A DNA stretch of 64,000 nt from Sphingomonas aerolata (GTDB lineage Bacteria; Pseudomonadota; Alphaproteobacteria; Sphingomonadales; Sphingomonadaceae). Position 1 is the first letter of the stretch. Every line of letters begins with the position of its first letter. Positions 43,728 through 53,061 of the stretch are shown one piece after another. The stretch is from assembly GCF_003046295.1 (NCBI RefSeq), contig NZ_PZZN01000002.1, positions 868,001-932,000 of the forward strand. Reading direction: 5' to 3'. The notes beneath the pieces were generated by a model. The model saw only the letters and a list, made by a program, of their open reading frames with translations. It had not been told where the DNA came from and ran no database searches. Both the position numbers and the translations under genes were made by a program.

Positions 43728-44393
43728 TCAGTCGTCCTTCTTCAGGCGGGCCTTGAGCGCGGCGAGCTGGGCATCGACCTTGTCGTTGCTGCGCAGCTCG
43801 GCGATCTCTTCCTCGAGCGTCTTGACGACGCCGAGCCCCATTGCGTCGGCGCGACCCTCCGCCTCGTCGACGCGGCGGTCGAGAATGTCGAAGCGGCTGA
43901 ACGCCTCGTGCGTCTTCGGGCCGTTATACATCTCGCGAAGCCGGGTGCGGTTGTTCGCGCTTTCCAGCCGCGTCTGCACCGCATTCTGCTTGGTCCGCGC
44001 CTCGCGCAGCTTGGTCTGCAGCTTGGCGATGTCCGCCTCGGAGGCGCTGAGCGCGTCGTCGAGGACGCCGACTTCCGCCTTGAGCTGCTCGGCCATGTCG
44101 GATGCCTTCTGGCGCTCGACCAAGGCTGCCTTGGCAAGATCCTCACGGTCCTTGCTCAGCGCGAGCTCGGCCTTCTCGGTCCAGTTTTCCTGGAGCTGTT
44201 CCAGCTTCGCGATATGGCGGCGCATCTCCTTCTGGTCCGCGATGGTGCGCGCGGCGGAGGCGCGAACCTCGACCAGCGTTTCCTCCATCTCCAGGATGAT
44301 CATCCGGATCATCTTGGCCGGATCCTCCGCCTTCTCAATGAGGTCGGCGAAGTTGGCGGCGACGATGTCGCGGGTGCGGGAAAAAATGCCCAT
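43728..44393 (-). CDS. pspA: Phage-shock protein PspA
   Basis: 221 residues, almost entirely coiled coil. N-terminal amphipathic helix MGIFSRTRDIVAANFADLIEKAEDP binds membranes; the rest matches the ESCRT-III-like PspA/Vipp1 fold. It represses PspF when idle and protects the membrane under stress. It is the first large gene behind the sigma-54 promoter. Confidence 0.95.
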   Translation of the reverse strand: MGIFSRTRDIVAANFADLIEKAEDPAKMIRMIILEMEETLVEVRASAARTIADQKEMRRHIAKLEQLQENWTEKAELALSKDREDLAKAALVERQKASDMAEQLKAEVGVLDDALSASEADIAKLQTKLREARTKQNAVQTRLESANNRTRLREMYNGPKTHEAFSRFDILDRRVDEAEGRADAMGLGVVKTLEEEIAELRSNDKVDAQLAALKARLKKDD

Positions 44394-44432
44394 GTAAATT
44401 CTACTCCAGGGTCTTCGTGCGGCGGACGAACC

Positions 44433-44567
44433 TTATGCCACGATTGCGGTGTGTCGCGTAGCGGGCGCCTGATGCGCGGGCGCCACGGCCGCGAGAATGA
44501 AGGTGGCGCTGACCACGAAGGTGCAGGCGAGCGTGGCGACGGTGCGGACGATGTCGGTCTTGATCAT
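44433..44567 (-). CDS. Small membrane or secreted peptide leading the psp operon
   Basis: 44 residues from ATG 44567, preceded by AAAGGGGA. One hydrophobic segment (IVRTVATLACTFVVSATFILAAVA) then HQAPATRHTAIVA. It is too short for family recognition; it lies between the sigma-54 promoter and pspA and would be the first product of the stress transcript. Confidence 0.65.
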   Translation of the reverse strand: MIKTDIVRTVATLACTFVVSATFILAAVAPAHQAPATRHTAIVA

Positions 44568-44625
44568 GATGTGTCCCCTTTGAGGCGATGGTTGGTTCCG
44601 CCGTTGGGCGGGTTGTCCAAAGCTT

Positions 44626-44641
44626 TGCATCAGTCGTGCCA
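44626..44641 (-). promoter_or_regulatory. Sigma-54 (-24/-12) promoter of the psp operon
   Basis: On the minus strand TGGCACGACTGATGCA matches the RpoN consensus: GG and GC doublets are exactly ten bases apart. It lies 59 bases before the small leader gene and about 100 bases from pspF, whose product is the matching enhancer-binding activator. Confidence 0.85.
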
Positions 44642-44741
44642 GTTTTAGAAAAGCCCGGAAATCATGCGGTTGTGCCGGCTGAGCGTCGAGCGCGCAGATT
44701 GTTCCTTGCTATGCGTTGGGAATTTCCGCCACACTTTGGCA

Positions 44742-45803
44742 ATGGAGAGAACAACGCAGGTCATCGGCCAGTCCGGCGCGTTCATGGGAGCGCTGGAACG
44801 TGCGTCGCGCGCGGCGGCGCTCGACCGACCGGTGCTCGTGATTGGGGAACGCGGTACGGGCAAGGAACTGGTCGCCGAGCGACTCCACCGGCTGAGCCCG
44901 CGCTGGGACCAGCCACTCGTTATCATGAACTGCGCCGCGCTGCCCGAGACGCTGATCGAGGCCGAATTGTTCGGACATGAGGCCGGCGCGTTCACCGGTG
45001 CGACCAAGGCACGGGTCGGGCGGTTCGAGGAGGCAGATGGTGGAACCCTGTTCCTTGACGAGCTGGGTACGCTGTCGATGGCGGCGCAGGACCGATTGCT
45101 GCGTGCCGTCGAATATGGCGAGATCACCCGGATCGGCTCATCGCGGCCGATGCGCGTTGACGTCCGGATCGTGGCTGCGACGAACGAGCATCTGCCCGAC
45201 AAGGTGATGCGGCATGAATTTCGCGCCGACCTTCTCGATCGGTTGTCATTCGAGGTCGTCACGCTGCCCCCGCTGCGTGCGCGCGCCGGCGACGTGATGG
45301 TGCTGGCGGACCATTTCGGTCGACGGATGGCGTCCGAGCTCGGACGCGAGCGGTGGGAGGGGTTCGGACCCTCCGCACGCGCTGCGCTGGCGGACTATGA
45401 CTGGCCGGGCAATGTCCGTGAGCTGCGTAACGTCGTCGAACGCGCGGTCTATCGCTGGGAGCATGAGGGGCCGATCGATGCGATCGAGATCGATCCGTTC
45501 CAGTCGCCGCACAGGCCAGGCGCTGCGGATCGCAAGCCAATCCAGCCGCCGGCCGCGGTGGCGCCGTCTGCCGGCGGGACTGGTAACGCGGCAGAGGATG
45601 ACGCCGACGATCCGGTCGTCGCGTGCGAGGACGGGCCGTCGGATTTCAAGTCGCGCGTGTCCCGGTTCGAGCGCGACCTGCTGTCGCGTGCGCTGGCCGA
45701 GCATCGGTTCAACCAGCGCGCCACCGCCGAGGCGCTCGGCCTCAGCTATGACCAGCTGCGGCATGCCCTCAAGCGCCACGAGCTGTTGCACGCCGGCGGC
45801 TGA
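44742..45803 (+). CDS. pspF: Psp operon sigma-54 activator PspF
   Basis: 353 residues from ATG 44742. There is no N-terminal sensory domain, as in PspF. AAA+ core: Walker A GERGTGKE (residues 35-42), GAFTGA loop (ELFGHEAGAFTGATKARVG) and GGTLFLDEL. The C-terminal Fis-type HTH is NQRATAEALGLSYDQLRHALKRH. Residues 255-300 are an Ala/Pro linker longer than in E. coli. Divergent from the psp operon it activates. Confidence 0.94.
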   Translation: MERTTQVIGQSGAFMGALERASRAAALDRPVLVIGERGTGKELVAERLHRLSPRWDQPLVIMNCAALPETLIEAELFGHEAGAFTGATKARVGRFEEADGGTLFLDELGTLSMAAQDRLLRAVEYGEITRIGSSRPMRVDVRIVAATNEHLPDKVMRHEFRADLLDRLSFEVVTLPPLRARAGDVMVLADHFGRRMASELGRERWEGFGPSARAALADYDWPGNVRELRNVVERAVYRWEHEGPIDAIEIDPFQSPHRPGAADRKPIQPPAAVAPSAGGTGNAAEDDADDPVVACEDGPSDFKSRVSRFERDLLSRALAEHRFNQRATAEALGLSYDQLRHALKRHELLHAGG

Positions 45804-45907
45804 TCGACGTCCGATCCGCTTGTGTAACGACCGTCCGGGGACCATTTGGGGGCCGCGGGCGTTTGACGTCCGACCCCATTCACCCATTGTCTTTAAGGAG
45901 ACTCCTG

Positions 45908-46522
45908 ATGGCTTTCGAACTTCCCCCGCTGCCTTACGCCTATGACGCGCTCGAGCCCGTGATCGATCAGGAAACGATGAAGTTTCATCATGACAAGCAT
46001 CATGCGGCTTACACAGCCAAGCTGAACGAGGGCGTCGAGAAGGACTCCGCGCTTGCGGGCAAGTCGATCGAGGACATTCTCGGCATGATCTCGTCGCAGC
46101 CGCCGCTCGTGCGCAACAATGGCGGCGGTTTCTGGAACCACGACTTCTTCTGGAAGACGATGGCAGCCAAGACGGGGCAGGCGCCGTCGGGCAAGCTCGC
46201 CGAAGCGATCGATCGCGACTTCGGTAGCCTCGACAAGCTCAAGGACGAGTTCAACACCAAGGGTGCGGGGCAGTTCGGATCGGGCTGGGCATGGCTGATC
46301 GCCGATGACAGCGGCAAGCTGAAGGTCACGAGCACGCCGAATCAGGACAACCCGTTGATGGACGATGCCAAGGAGCCCGGTACGCCGCTGCTCGGCAACG
46401 ACGTCTGGGAGCACGCCTATTACCTGACGTACAAGAATGATCGTCCGGGCTATCTGAAGGCGTGGTGGGATATCGTGAACTGGGACGTCGTCGGCGAGCG
46501 CTACGCGAAGGTCGCTGGCTGA
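45908..46522 (+). CDS. sodB: Superoxide dismutase, Fe (or cambialistic) type
   Basis: 204 residues with AAGGAG seven bases before ATG 45908. Metal ligands His27, His near 78 (FWNHDFFW), Asp and His in DVWEHAYYLTYKNDR; QFGSGWAWL is the Fe/Mn-SOD signature. Cytoplasmic, converts superoxide to peroxide and oxygen. Followed by a clear terminator. Confidence 0.96.
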   Translation: MAFELPPLPYAYDALEPVIDQETMKFHHDKHHAAYTAKLNEGVEKDSALAGKSIEDILGMISSQPPLVRNNGGGFWNHDFFWKTMAAKTGQAPSGKLAEAIDRDFGSLDKLKDEFNTKGAGQFGSGWAWLIADDSGKLKVTSTPNQDNPLMDDAKEPGTPLLGNDVWEHAYYLTYKNDRPGYLKAWWDIVNWDVVGERYAKVAG

Positions 46523-46535
46523 GCCGATCCCGTTA

Positions 46536-46564
46536 CCGTCATCCCGGCCTTACCGGGATGACGG
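46536..46564 (+). terminator. Terminator of sodB
   Basis: CCGTCATCCCGG and CCGGGATGACGG form a perfect 12-base-pair stem followed by TTTATAATT. The stem shares its GTCATCC end with the REP-type repeats of this genome. Confidence 0.8.
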
Positions 46565-46571
46565 TTTATAA

Positions 46572-47183
46572 TTACCCTTCGGGCGGCAGGTCGGTGACGG
46601 CCTTGTCGCCCGTTTGCAATCCATGCTTCAGCAGCATCGGAATGTTGGCAAAGGCGAAGATCAACGTCATCGGGATCGCGCCCCAGAGCTTGAAGCCGAC
46701 CCAGAAATCCCACGTGGTGTTCCGCCAGACGACTTCGTTCAACACTGCCATGAACACGAAGAACACCATCCAGTTGCGCGTGAGCTTGCGCCAGCCCTCG
46801 GCGGTCAGTCCTGGATAGGCGGTGCCGAGCAGCGACTGAAGCAGCGGGCGTCCGGTCACCAGCCCGAAGGTCAGGATGGCAGCGAACATCGCGTAGATGA
46901 TCGTGGGCTTCATCTGGATAAAGCGCTGGTCATGGAAATAGATCGTCAGGCCGCCGAACACGACGATCAGCGCACCCGACATCCACAGCATCGGCGAGAT
47001 ATGTCCCGCCTTTACCTTCGAAACGATCATCGCGACGATCGTCGCGACGATGAACGCGGTCGTCGCGGTGACGACTCGCGCGATCGGTGCGCCGGGGGTG
47101 AGGAAGTTCACCGCGAAGAAGATCGCCAGCGGACCATAATCGATCGCCATGCGCAGGCCGGGAGACAGGGGGGGCTTGGTCAC
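46572..47183 (-). CDS. yciB: Inner-membrane septation-related protein YciB/IspZ
   Basis: 203 residues from GTG 47183 (a TTG ten codons earlier is possible), about six membrane helices. Family segments are KPTIIYAMFAAILTFGL and GWRKLTRNWMVFFVFMAVLNEVVWR...WDFWVGFKLWG. It is implicated in cell-envelope synthesis and division. It follows ftsY on the same strand. Confidence 0.92.
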   Translation of the reverse strand: MTKPPLSPGLRMAIDYGPLAIFFAVNFLTPGAPIARVVTATTAFIVATIVAMIVSKVKAGHISPMLWMSGALIVVFGGLTIYFHDQRFIQMKPTIIYAMFAAILTFGLVTGRPLLQSLLGTAYPGLTAEGWRKLTRNWMVFFVFMAVLNEVVWRNTTWDFWVGFKLWGAIPMTLIFAFANIPMLLKHGLQTGDKAVTDLPPEG

Positions 47184-47229
47184 TATTGTATCCAGGAATT
47201 GCGGTAAGACCAAAGAGCGGGGCGGCGTG

Positions 47230-48165
47230 TTATTTTCGGACGCTTTCGACGCCCGCGATGATCCGGCTGACCTCGTTTGCGTCGAACGGGCGCAGGTCCG
47301 TCATGCCTTCGCCGATACCGATCGCGTGGATCGGCAGGCCGTATTTCTCCGCCGCTGCGACCAGCACGCCGCCGCGCGCGGTGCCGTCGAGCTTGGTCAT
47401 CACGACCCCGGTCACGCCCGCCACTTCCTTGAAGACCTCGATCTGCTGGAGCGCATTCTGCCCGGTCGTCGCATCGAGGACGAGGACGATGTCGTGCGGG
47501 CTCTCGGGATTGATACGGCCGAGCACGCGACGGATCTTGGCGAGCTCGTCCATCAGTTCGCGCTTGTTCTGCAGGCGGCCCGCGGTGTCGACGATCAGCA
47601 CGTCGATCCCCGTCTCGGTCGCCTTCTTTACCGCATCCCAGACGACGCCTGCTGCGTCGCCGCCTTCCGGTCCGGTGACGATCGGCACGCCAACGCGCTC
47701 GGCCCAGGTGCGCAACTGGCCGATCGCAGCGGCGCGGAACGTGTCGCCTGCCGCCAGCATGACGCCGTAATCCTGTTCCATCAGCAGATGCGCGAGCTTG
47801 GCGATGGTGGTGGTCTTGCCCGACCCGTTGACGCCAATCACCAGGATAACCTGCGGGCGTGGGAAGGCGTCGATCTCGAGCGGCTTGGCGACCTTGGCGA
47901 GGACCTTTTCGACCTCTTCCGCGACAATGACGCGGATGCCGAGCTCTTCCATGTTGCGCTCGAAACTGCCCTCGGCAAGACGATGGCGGATGCGGCCGGC
48001 GGTTTCGGGACCGAGGTCCGATGCAATCAGCGCCTCCTCGATCTCGTCGAGCGTCGCATCGTCGAGCCGCGCGCCGCTAAGGCCCGCAAGATTGCCGACG
48101 AGCCGGTCAGAGGTACGCTTGAAGCCGCCGATGAGTTTGTCGTGCCAGCTTGGGGTGGTGCTCAT
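47230..48165 (-). CDS. ftsY: SRP receptor FtsY
   Basis: 311 residues from ATG 48165; NG-domain only, without a long acidic A-domain. G1 GVNGSGKTTT, G3 DTAGRLQNK, G4 TKLDGTARGG. It docks SRP (Ffh plus 4.5S RNA, both encoded in this window) at the membrane. Its ATG overlaps the mtaB stop. Confidence 0.96.
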   Translation of the reverse strand: MSTTPSWHDKLIGGFKRTSDRLVGNLAGLSGARLDDATLDEIEEALIASDLGPETAGRIRHRLAEGSFERNMEELGIRVIVAEEVEKVLAKVAKPLEIDAFPRPQVILVIGVNGSGKTTTIAKLAHLLMEQDYGVMLAAGDTFRAAAIGQLRTWAERVGVPIVTGPEGGDAAGVVWDAVKKATETGIDVLIVDTAGRLQNKRELMDELAKIRRVLGRINPESPHDIVLVLDATTGQNALQQIEVFKEVAGVTGVVMTKLDGTARGGVLVAAAEKYGLPIHAIGIGEGMTDLRPFDANEVSRIIAGVESVRK

Positions 48166-49409
48166 AGGGATTCCCGTGTTGCGCTCAGGCGCTCGCCCAG
48201 AACGCCGGTGATCGTGATTCGAAGGATGTCGCCTGGTGCCGCAGGCGCGTCCAGCAGGACTTCCGCGAAATTTCCGACATGGCCGCGGTCGCCCGGACGT
48301 TCGACCAGCAGGTGCTGCGTCGTCCCAACCAGCTTCTGCAACCATGCCGCGCGAACAGCCTGGCCCGTCTCGCGGAGGATCGCGGCGCGTCGGCGGCGGA
48401 TCTCGGGCTCGACCTGCGGCATCCGGGCGGCGGGTGTGCCGGCCCGCGGTGAATAGGGGAAGATGTGCGAATGGACGATGTCGCAGTCAGCGATCAGCGC
48501 ATGCGTGTTCTGGAACATCGCCTCGTCCTCGGTCGGAAACCCGGCGATCAGGTCCGCGCCGATCGCGATGTCGGGACGGGCGGTCTTGAGCCGCTGGACG
48601 AGCGCCACGCTCTGGGCGCGCGAATGACGTCGCTTCATCCGCTTCAACACCATGTCGTCGCCCGCCTGGAGCGAGAGGTGGACATGCGGCATGATCCGGG
48701 GCTCGGTCGTGAGCAGCGCGAAGAGCCTGTCGTCGATCTCGATGCCGTCGAGCGACGACAGACGGAGCCGCTCGAGCCGCGGCACCGCGTGCAGAATGCG
48801 CTCGACAAGCTGGCCGAGCGTGGGGGCGCCGGGAAGATCGGGGCCATAGCTGGTCAGGTCGACGCCGGTCAGAACGATCTCGCGGTGTCCTGCATCGACC
48901 AGCCCGGCAATCCGGTCGACGACTGCGCCTGCGGGGACCGAGCGGCTTGGCCCCCGTCCGAACGGGATCGCGCAGAAGGTGCAGCGATGATCGCAGCCGT
49001 TCTGGACCTCGACAAAGGCGCGGGCATGCGACGAAAAGCTAGCAACCAGATGCGGCGCGGTTTCGCGAACCTGCATGATGTCGCTGACGACCACCGGTGC
49101 GAGCGTGGCCCATGCGGCTGGGGAGAGCTTGTCGGCATTGCCGATCACGCGATCGACCTCGGGCATCGCCGCGAAGGCACCCGGGTCGATCTGCGCTGCG
49201 CATCCGGTGACGACGATCTGCGCATCCGGGCGATCGCGCCGGGCCCGGCGGATCGCAACCCGCGTCGCCTTCACTGCCGCATTGGTGACGGCGCAGCTGT
49301 TGACCACGACCATGTCCCGCCCGGCGACGAGCGCGCGGATGGTCTCGCTTTCGGCGATGTTGAGACGGCAGCCGAGGCTGACGACCTCTGGCAGCGGGGC
49401 AGATGGCAT
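48162..49409 (-). CDS. mtaB: tRNA t6A37 methylthiotransferase MtaB (MiaB-like radical SAM)
   Basis: 415 residues from ATG 49409. N-terminal UPF0004 cluster cysteines in SLGCRLN, VVNSCAVTN and VVTGCAAQ; radical-SAM cluster in NGCDHRCTFCAIPFGRG (about residue 145); C-terminal TRAM-like region. It converts t6A to ms2t6A at tRNA position 37. MtaB-ftsY linkage is common in alphaproteobacteria. Confidence 0.93.
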   Translation of the reverse strand: MPSAPLPEVVSLGCRLNIAESETIRALVAGRDMVVVNSCAVTNAAVKATRVAIRRARRDRPDAQIVVTGCAAQIDPGAFAAMPEVDRVIGNADKLSPAAWATLAPVVVSDIMQVRETAPHLVASFSSHARAFVEVQNGCDHRCTFCAIPFGRGPSRSVPAGAVVDRIAGLVDAGHREIVLTGVDLTSYGPDLPGAPTLGQLVERILHAVPRLERLRLSSLDGIEIDDRLFALLTTEPRIMPHVHLSLQAGDDMVLKRMKRRHSRAQSVALVQRLKTARPDIAIGADLIAGFPTEDEAMFQNTHALIADCDIVHSHIFPYSPRAGTPAARMPQVEPEIRRRRAAILRETGQAVRAAWLQKLVGTTQHLLVERPGDRGHVGNFAEVLLDAPAAPGDILRITITGVLGERLSATRESL

Positions 49410-49525
49410 GATGCGCGATCTAGGAGGGGCGGGGGGCAAAGTCCACGGCTTGCAGCGCCGGGCTAGAGTAAGGATGGAGGCTCGGCAGTCGGCACGTCCG
49501 TGGTCAGGCTGCGGCGGGGCCGCGG

Positions 49526-51184
49526 TCAGCCTGCGAGTCGTGGCGCTATGCCGCGGACCGGGGGGAAGTCGCCATCGGGCTGGTGTGCGAGCAGGCGCTG
49601 TTCGGCGAGCAGCCGGCGCAGCTGCGCGGCGTTCATGGGGCGGCCGTAGAGATAGCCCTGTCCCTTGGCGCAGCCGAGCGCGCGCAGCCGCTCCTCGACC
49701 GCGGCGTCCTCGATGCCCTCGGCGGTGACCGGCAGGTTCAGGCTGTCGCCAAGCCGGACGATCGTGTTGACGATCGCCATGCTCTCCGCATTGTCGAGGA
49801 TCGACGCGACGAAGCTGTGGTCGATCTTGATACGGTCGAACGGCAGCGCGCGCAGATGCGCAAGGCTGGAAAAGCCGGTGCCGAAATCGTCGAGCGCCAG
49901 GCGGATGCCCTGATTCTTCAAGCTGCCGACGATCGACTGGGCAAGCGCCAGATTGTCGAACAGCGCGCTTTCGGTGACCTCGATCTCGAGCCGGCTGGCG
50001 GGAAAGCCCGTCTCGACCAGCGTCTTGATGATCTTTTGCGCCAGCCATGCGTCGCGCAGCTGGACCGGGGAAATGTTGATCGACAGCGTCAGCGCCGAAT
50101 CCCAGTCGCGTGCCGCAGTACAGGCTTGGCGCATGAGCGACAGCGACAGGTCGCCGATGACGCCGATCTCCTCGGCGATCGGGATGAAGACGTCCGGGGG
50201 GATCATCCCGCGTGTTGGATGGTCCCAGCGCGCCAGAACCTCGAACCCGGTGGTAAGCCCCGTGGCGAGATCCACCTGCTGTTCGAAATAAGGAATGATG
50301 TCCTGCGCGGCGACCGCGAGGCGAAGTCCGGACTCGAGCTCGCCACGCACCTGTAGCGATTGCTCCATCGCGGTGTTGAACCAGACGTGGCGGTTGCGTC
50401 CCGCCGTCTTGGCCGCGTGGAGGGCGATGTCCGCGTTGCGCAATAGCGCGTCGATCGAGGCACAGTCCGCGTCAGAGCGCGCGACACCGATCGACACGGT
50501 GGCGTGAATGTCGACGCCGTTCGCACGGAAGGGCCGCGCGAAGCCGGTGACGAGACGCTCCGCGATCCGATCTGCCACCCCTTGATGCGCCGGATCGAAG
50601 ACGAAGGCGCAGGCGAACTCGTCCGCGCCCAGGCGTGCCAGAAGGCTTGTTGTGGGGGCGATGGCCGCGATCGTCTCCGCGACATGGACGAGCACTTGGT
50701 CGCCGACGGCATAGCCGTGCATGTCGTTGACGCTCTTGAAGAAGTCGACGTCGATCGTGAGCATCGCCACCACCTTGCCCCGGCGTCTCGCGCTGCCGAA
50801 CAGGGTCGCCCCATCTTCGGACAGACTGCGGCGATTAAGGAATCCGGTCAGCGAATCCCGCTGTGCCAGAACGCGGGCGCGATGACCCGCATCGGTCGCC
50901 TCGTTGAGCTCGGCAGTGAGCGCGCGATAGCGCAGGCAGCCGAACAGCAACAGCGCGACGTTGAGCAGCACGGCGACAACCAGACCTTGGTCGATACCCG
51001 AACTGCGTCCCGTTAGACGGGCAAAGATGCCGACCAGAACGGCGCCGCCGGTACCGACGAGCATCAACGCTGCAGCCCCGGTGACGGCGCCGGTGACGAA
51101 TTCCCGGTTGATGGTGCGGGGCGAACGGGTCGCCGCCGGCGGTGCGGTCATGGGCTGGATCGCCTGTGAGGTCGGGGCGGACAC
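49526..51184 (-). CDS. Membrane GGDEF-EAL protein, probable cyclic-di-GMP phosphodiesterase
   Basis: 552 residues: two N-terminal membrane helices (about 28-55 and 65-85), GGDEF domain around 110-265 with the altered motif GADEF (RLGADEFACAF), then an EAL domain. The EAL signature is EVL (GFEVLARW), with ISPVQLRD, EVTES, ALDDFGTGFSSL, IKIDHSFV and AEGIED all present, so phosphodiesterase activity is likely while cyclase activity is doubtful. It regulates motility or biofilm; the nearby che and exopolysaccharide genes are plausible targets. Confidence 0.9.
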   Translation of the reverse strand: MSAPTSQAIQPMTAPPAATRSPRTINREFVTGAVTGAAALMLVGTGGAVLVGIFARLTGRSSGIDQGLVVAVLLNVALLLFGCLRYRALTAELNEATDAGHRARVLAQRDSLTGFLNRRSLSEDGATLFGSARRRGKVVAMLTIDVDFFKSVNDMHGYAVGDQVLVHVAETIAAIAPTTSLLARLGADEFACAFVFDPAHQGVADRIAERLVTGFARPFRANGVDIHATVSIGVARSDADCASIDALLRNADIALHAAKTAGRNRHVWFNTAMEQSLQVRGELESGLRLAVAAQDIIPYFEQQVDLATGLTTGFEVLARWDHPTRGMIPPDVFIPIAEEIGVIGDLSLSLMRQACTAARDWDSALTLSINISPVQLRDAWLAQKIIKTLVETGFPASRLEIEVTESALFDNLALAQSIVGSLKNQGIRLALDDFGTGFSSLAHLRALPFDRIKIDHSFVASILDNAESMAIVNTIVRLGDSLNLPVTAEGIEDAAVEERLRALGCAKGQGYLYGRPMNAAQLRRLLAEQRLLAHQPDGDFPPVRGIAPRLAG

Positions 51185-51352
51185 ACATATGACATAGCAT
51201 AAGTGTAGGACCGGTTAAGAGCGTCGATCCGTCCAATATGGCGGGGAGGCGGCAGGGGCTGTGCCACCCTACCTCGTTGCAACATATCGATGGACGGGGT
51301 CGCTTGCGTCGGCGGCCCGGGTCGCGTAAGCAGTGCGCCACGTTCCGTTACG

Positions 51353-51440
51353 GGGCACATGTGACGAGCATACAAGGATGCACGCTGGCCGGCGAGGTTT
51401 CGCCCGCCGGCGCTTTTGCGTTGGGCGTCGTCATGTGTCC
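51353..51440 (+). promoter_or_regulatory. Structured leader upstream of ffh
   Basis: GGGCACATG (51353-51361) can pair with CATGTGTCC (51432-51440), extended inward by ACGA/TCGT and GC/GC. Inside lies GCCGGCGA...TCGCCCGCCGGC followed by CTTTT. The bases end 25 before the ffh ATG. It may be an RNA leader or an attenuator; this is inferred from base pairing only. Confidence 0.4.
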
Positions 51441-51465
51441 GGTAATGGTGATTGGGAGTGTCTCG

Positions 51466-52995
51466 ATGTTCGAAAGCTTGAGCGATCGTCTTGGCGGCGT
51501 CTTCGACCGCCTTCGCGGCCGGGGTGCGCTGACCGAAGCGGACGTGCGCGCGGCGATGCGCGAGGTGCGCGTTGCGTTGCTCGAAGCCGACGTCGCGCTG
51601 CCCGTCGCGCGCGAGTTCGTCGAGAAGGCGACCGAGAAGGCGATCGGCCAGAACGTCCTGCGCTCGGTCACGCCGGGGCAGCAGGTCGTCAAGATCGTCA
51701 GCGATGCGCTGGTCGAGATGCTGGGCGCGGATGCGTCTGAGCTCGATCTGGGCGTCACGCCGCCCGCGATCATCATGATGGTTGGGCTTCAGGGCTCGGG
51801 TAAGACGACCACCACCGCCAAGATCGCCAAGCGGCTGTCGGCAGGGCCGGGTGGGCGCGATCGCAAGAAGGTGCTGATGGCGTCGCTCGACGTCAATCGC
51901 CCGAACGCGCAGGAACAGCTCGCGACGCTCGGCACGCAGATTTCGGTCGCGACACTGCCGATCGTGGCCGGCCAGCAGCCGGTCGATATCGCCCGGCGCG
52001 CGATGCAGGCCGCCAAGCTTCAGGGCTTCGACGTCCTGATGCTCGACACCGCGGGTCGACTCCACGTCGATCAGGCGCTGATGGACGAGATGAAGGCGGT
52101 CGCCGACGTCGCGAACCCGGCCGAGATCCTTCTCGTCGTCGACTCGCTGACCGGCCAGGACGCGGTCAACGTCGCGCAGAACTTTTCCGACCAGGTGCCG
52201 CTGACGGGTATCGTGCTGACCCGGATGGACGGCGATGCGCGCGGCGGCGCTGCGCTGTCGATGCGTGCGGTCACCGGCAAGCCGATCAAGTTTGCGGGTA
52301 CCGGCGAGAAGCTCGATGCGCTCGAGACGTTCCATCCCGAGCGGGTCGCCGGGCGGATCCTCGGCATGGGCGACGTCGTCAGCCTCGTCGAGCGCGCCGC
52401 GGAGTCGATCCAGGCCGAAGACGCCGAGCGGATGGCGGCCAAGATGGCCAAGGGTCAGTTCGACATGAACGACCTGCGTGCTCAGCTGGCGCAGATGCAG
52501 CGGATGGGCGGGCTCGGCGCGTTGGCGGGGATGATCCCCGGCATGAAGAAGGCGCAGGGCGCGGTCGCTTCGGTCGGCGGTGAGAAAGTTCTCGTCCACA
52601 TGGATGCGATGATCGGTTCGATGACGATCAAGGAGCGCGCCAAGCCCGAGCTGATCAACGCCAAGCGCAAGATCCGTATCGCCAAGGGCTCCGGCACCAC
52701 GGTGCAGGAGGTCAACAAGCTGCTCAAGATGCACCTCGAAATGTCGACCGCCATGAAGAAGATCAAGAAGATGGGCGGCATGAAGGGCATGATGGCGATG
52801 CTCGGCAAGGGCGGCATGGGCGGCGGTCTCGGCGGAATCGGTAACGCGATCGGCGGGCCGCAGATGGGCGATATGCTCAACAAGGCCGGCGCAGGTGGGC
52901 TCCCTGGGGGCAATTCCGGGGGTGGCCTACCGGGCCTGGGCGGGAAGATGCCGCAGCTGCCTGCGGGCTTCGACGATTTTCTGAAGAAGAAATAA
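51466..52995 (+). CDS. ffh: Signal recognition particle protein Ffh
   Basis: 509 residues from ATG 51466 (GGGAG upstream; longer frames are not conserved). N domain, then G domain with GLQGSGKTTTTAKIAK, DTAGRLHVD and TRMDGDARGG, then the Met-rich M domain (about 300-430) that binds 4.5S RNA. The Gly/Met-rich tail after 440 is extended. First gene of the ffh-rpsP-rimM unit. Confidence 0.97.
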   Translation: MFESLSDRLGGVFDRLRGRGALTEADVRAAMREVRVALLEADVALPVAREFVEKATEKAIGQNVLRSVTPGQQVVKIVSDALVEMLGADASELDLGVTPPAIIMMVGLQGSGKTTTTAKIAKRLSAGPGGRDRKKVLMASLDVNRPNAQEQLATLGTQISVATLPIVAGQQPVDIARRAMQAAKLQGFDVLMLDTAGRLHVDQALMDEMKAVADVANPAEILLVVDSLTGQDAVNVAQNFSDQVPLTGIVLTRMDGDARGGAALSMRAVTGKPIKFAGTGEKLDALETFHPERVAGRILGMGDVVSLVERAAESIQAEDAERMAAKMAKGQFDMNDLRAQLAQMQRMGGLGALAGMIPGMKKAQGAVASVGGEKVLVHMDAMIGSMTIKERAKPELINAKRKIRIAKGSGTTVQEVNKLLKMHLEMSTAMKKIKKMGGMKGMMAMLGKGGMGGGLGGIGNAIGGPQMGDMLNKAGAGGLPGGNSGGGLPGLGGKMPQLPAGFDDFLKKK

Positions 52996-53016
52996 CCTCT
53001 TACTCAACCCCATTAC

Positions 53017-53032
53017 CCCGGCGTTTGCCGGG
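53017..53032 (+). terminator. Small hairpin between ffh and rpsP
   Basis: CCCGGC-GTTT-GCCGGG with an A/T-rich but not T-run tail. It could attenuate or process the transcript between the two genes. Confidence 0.4.
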
Positions 53033-53061
53033 CGAAATAATAGAAAACGAAGGAAAATATC

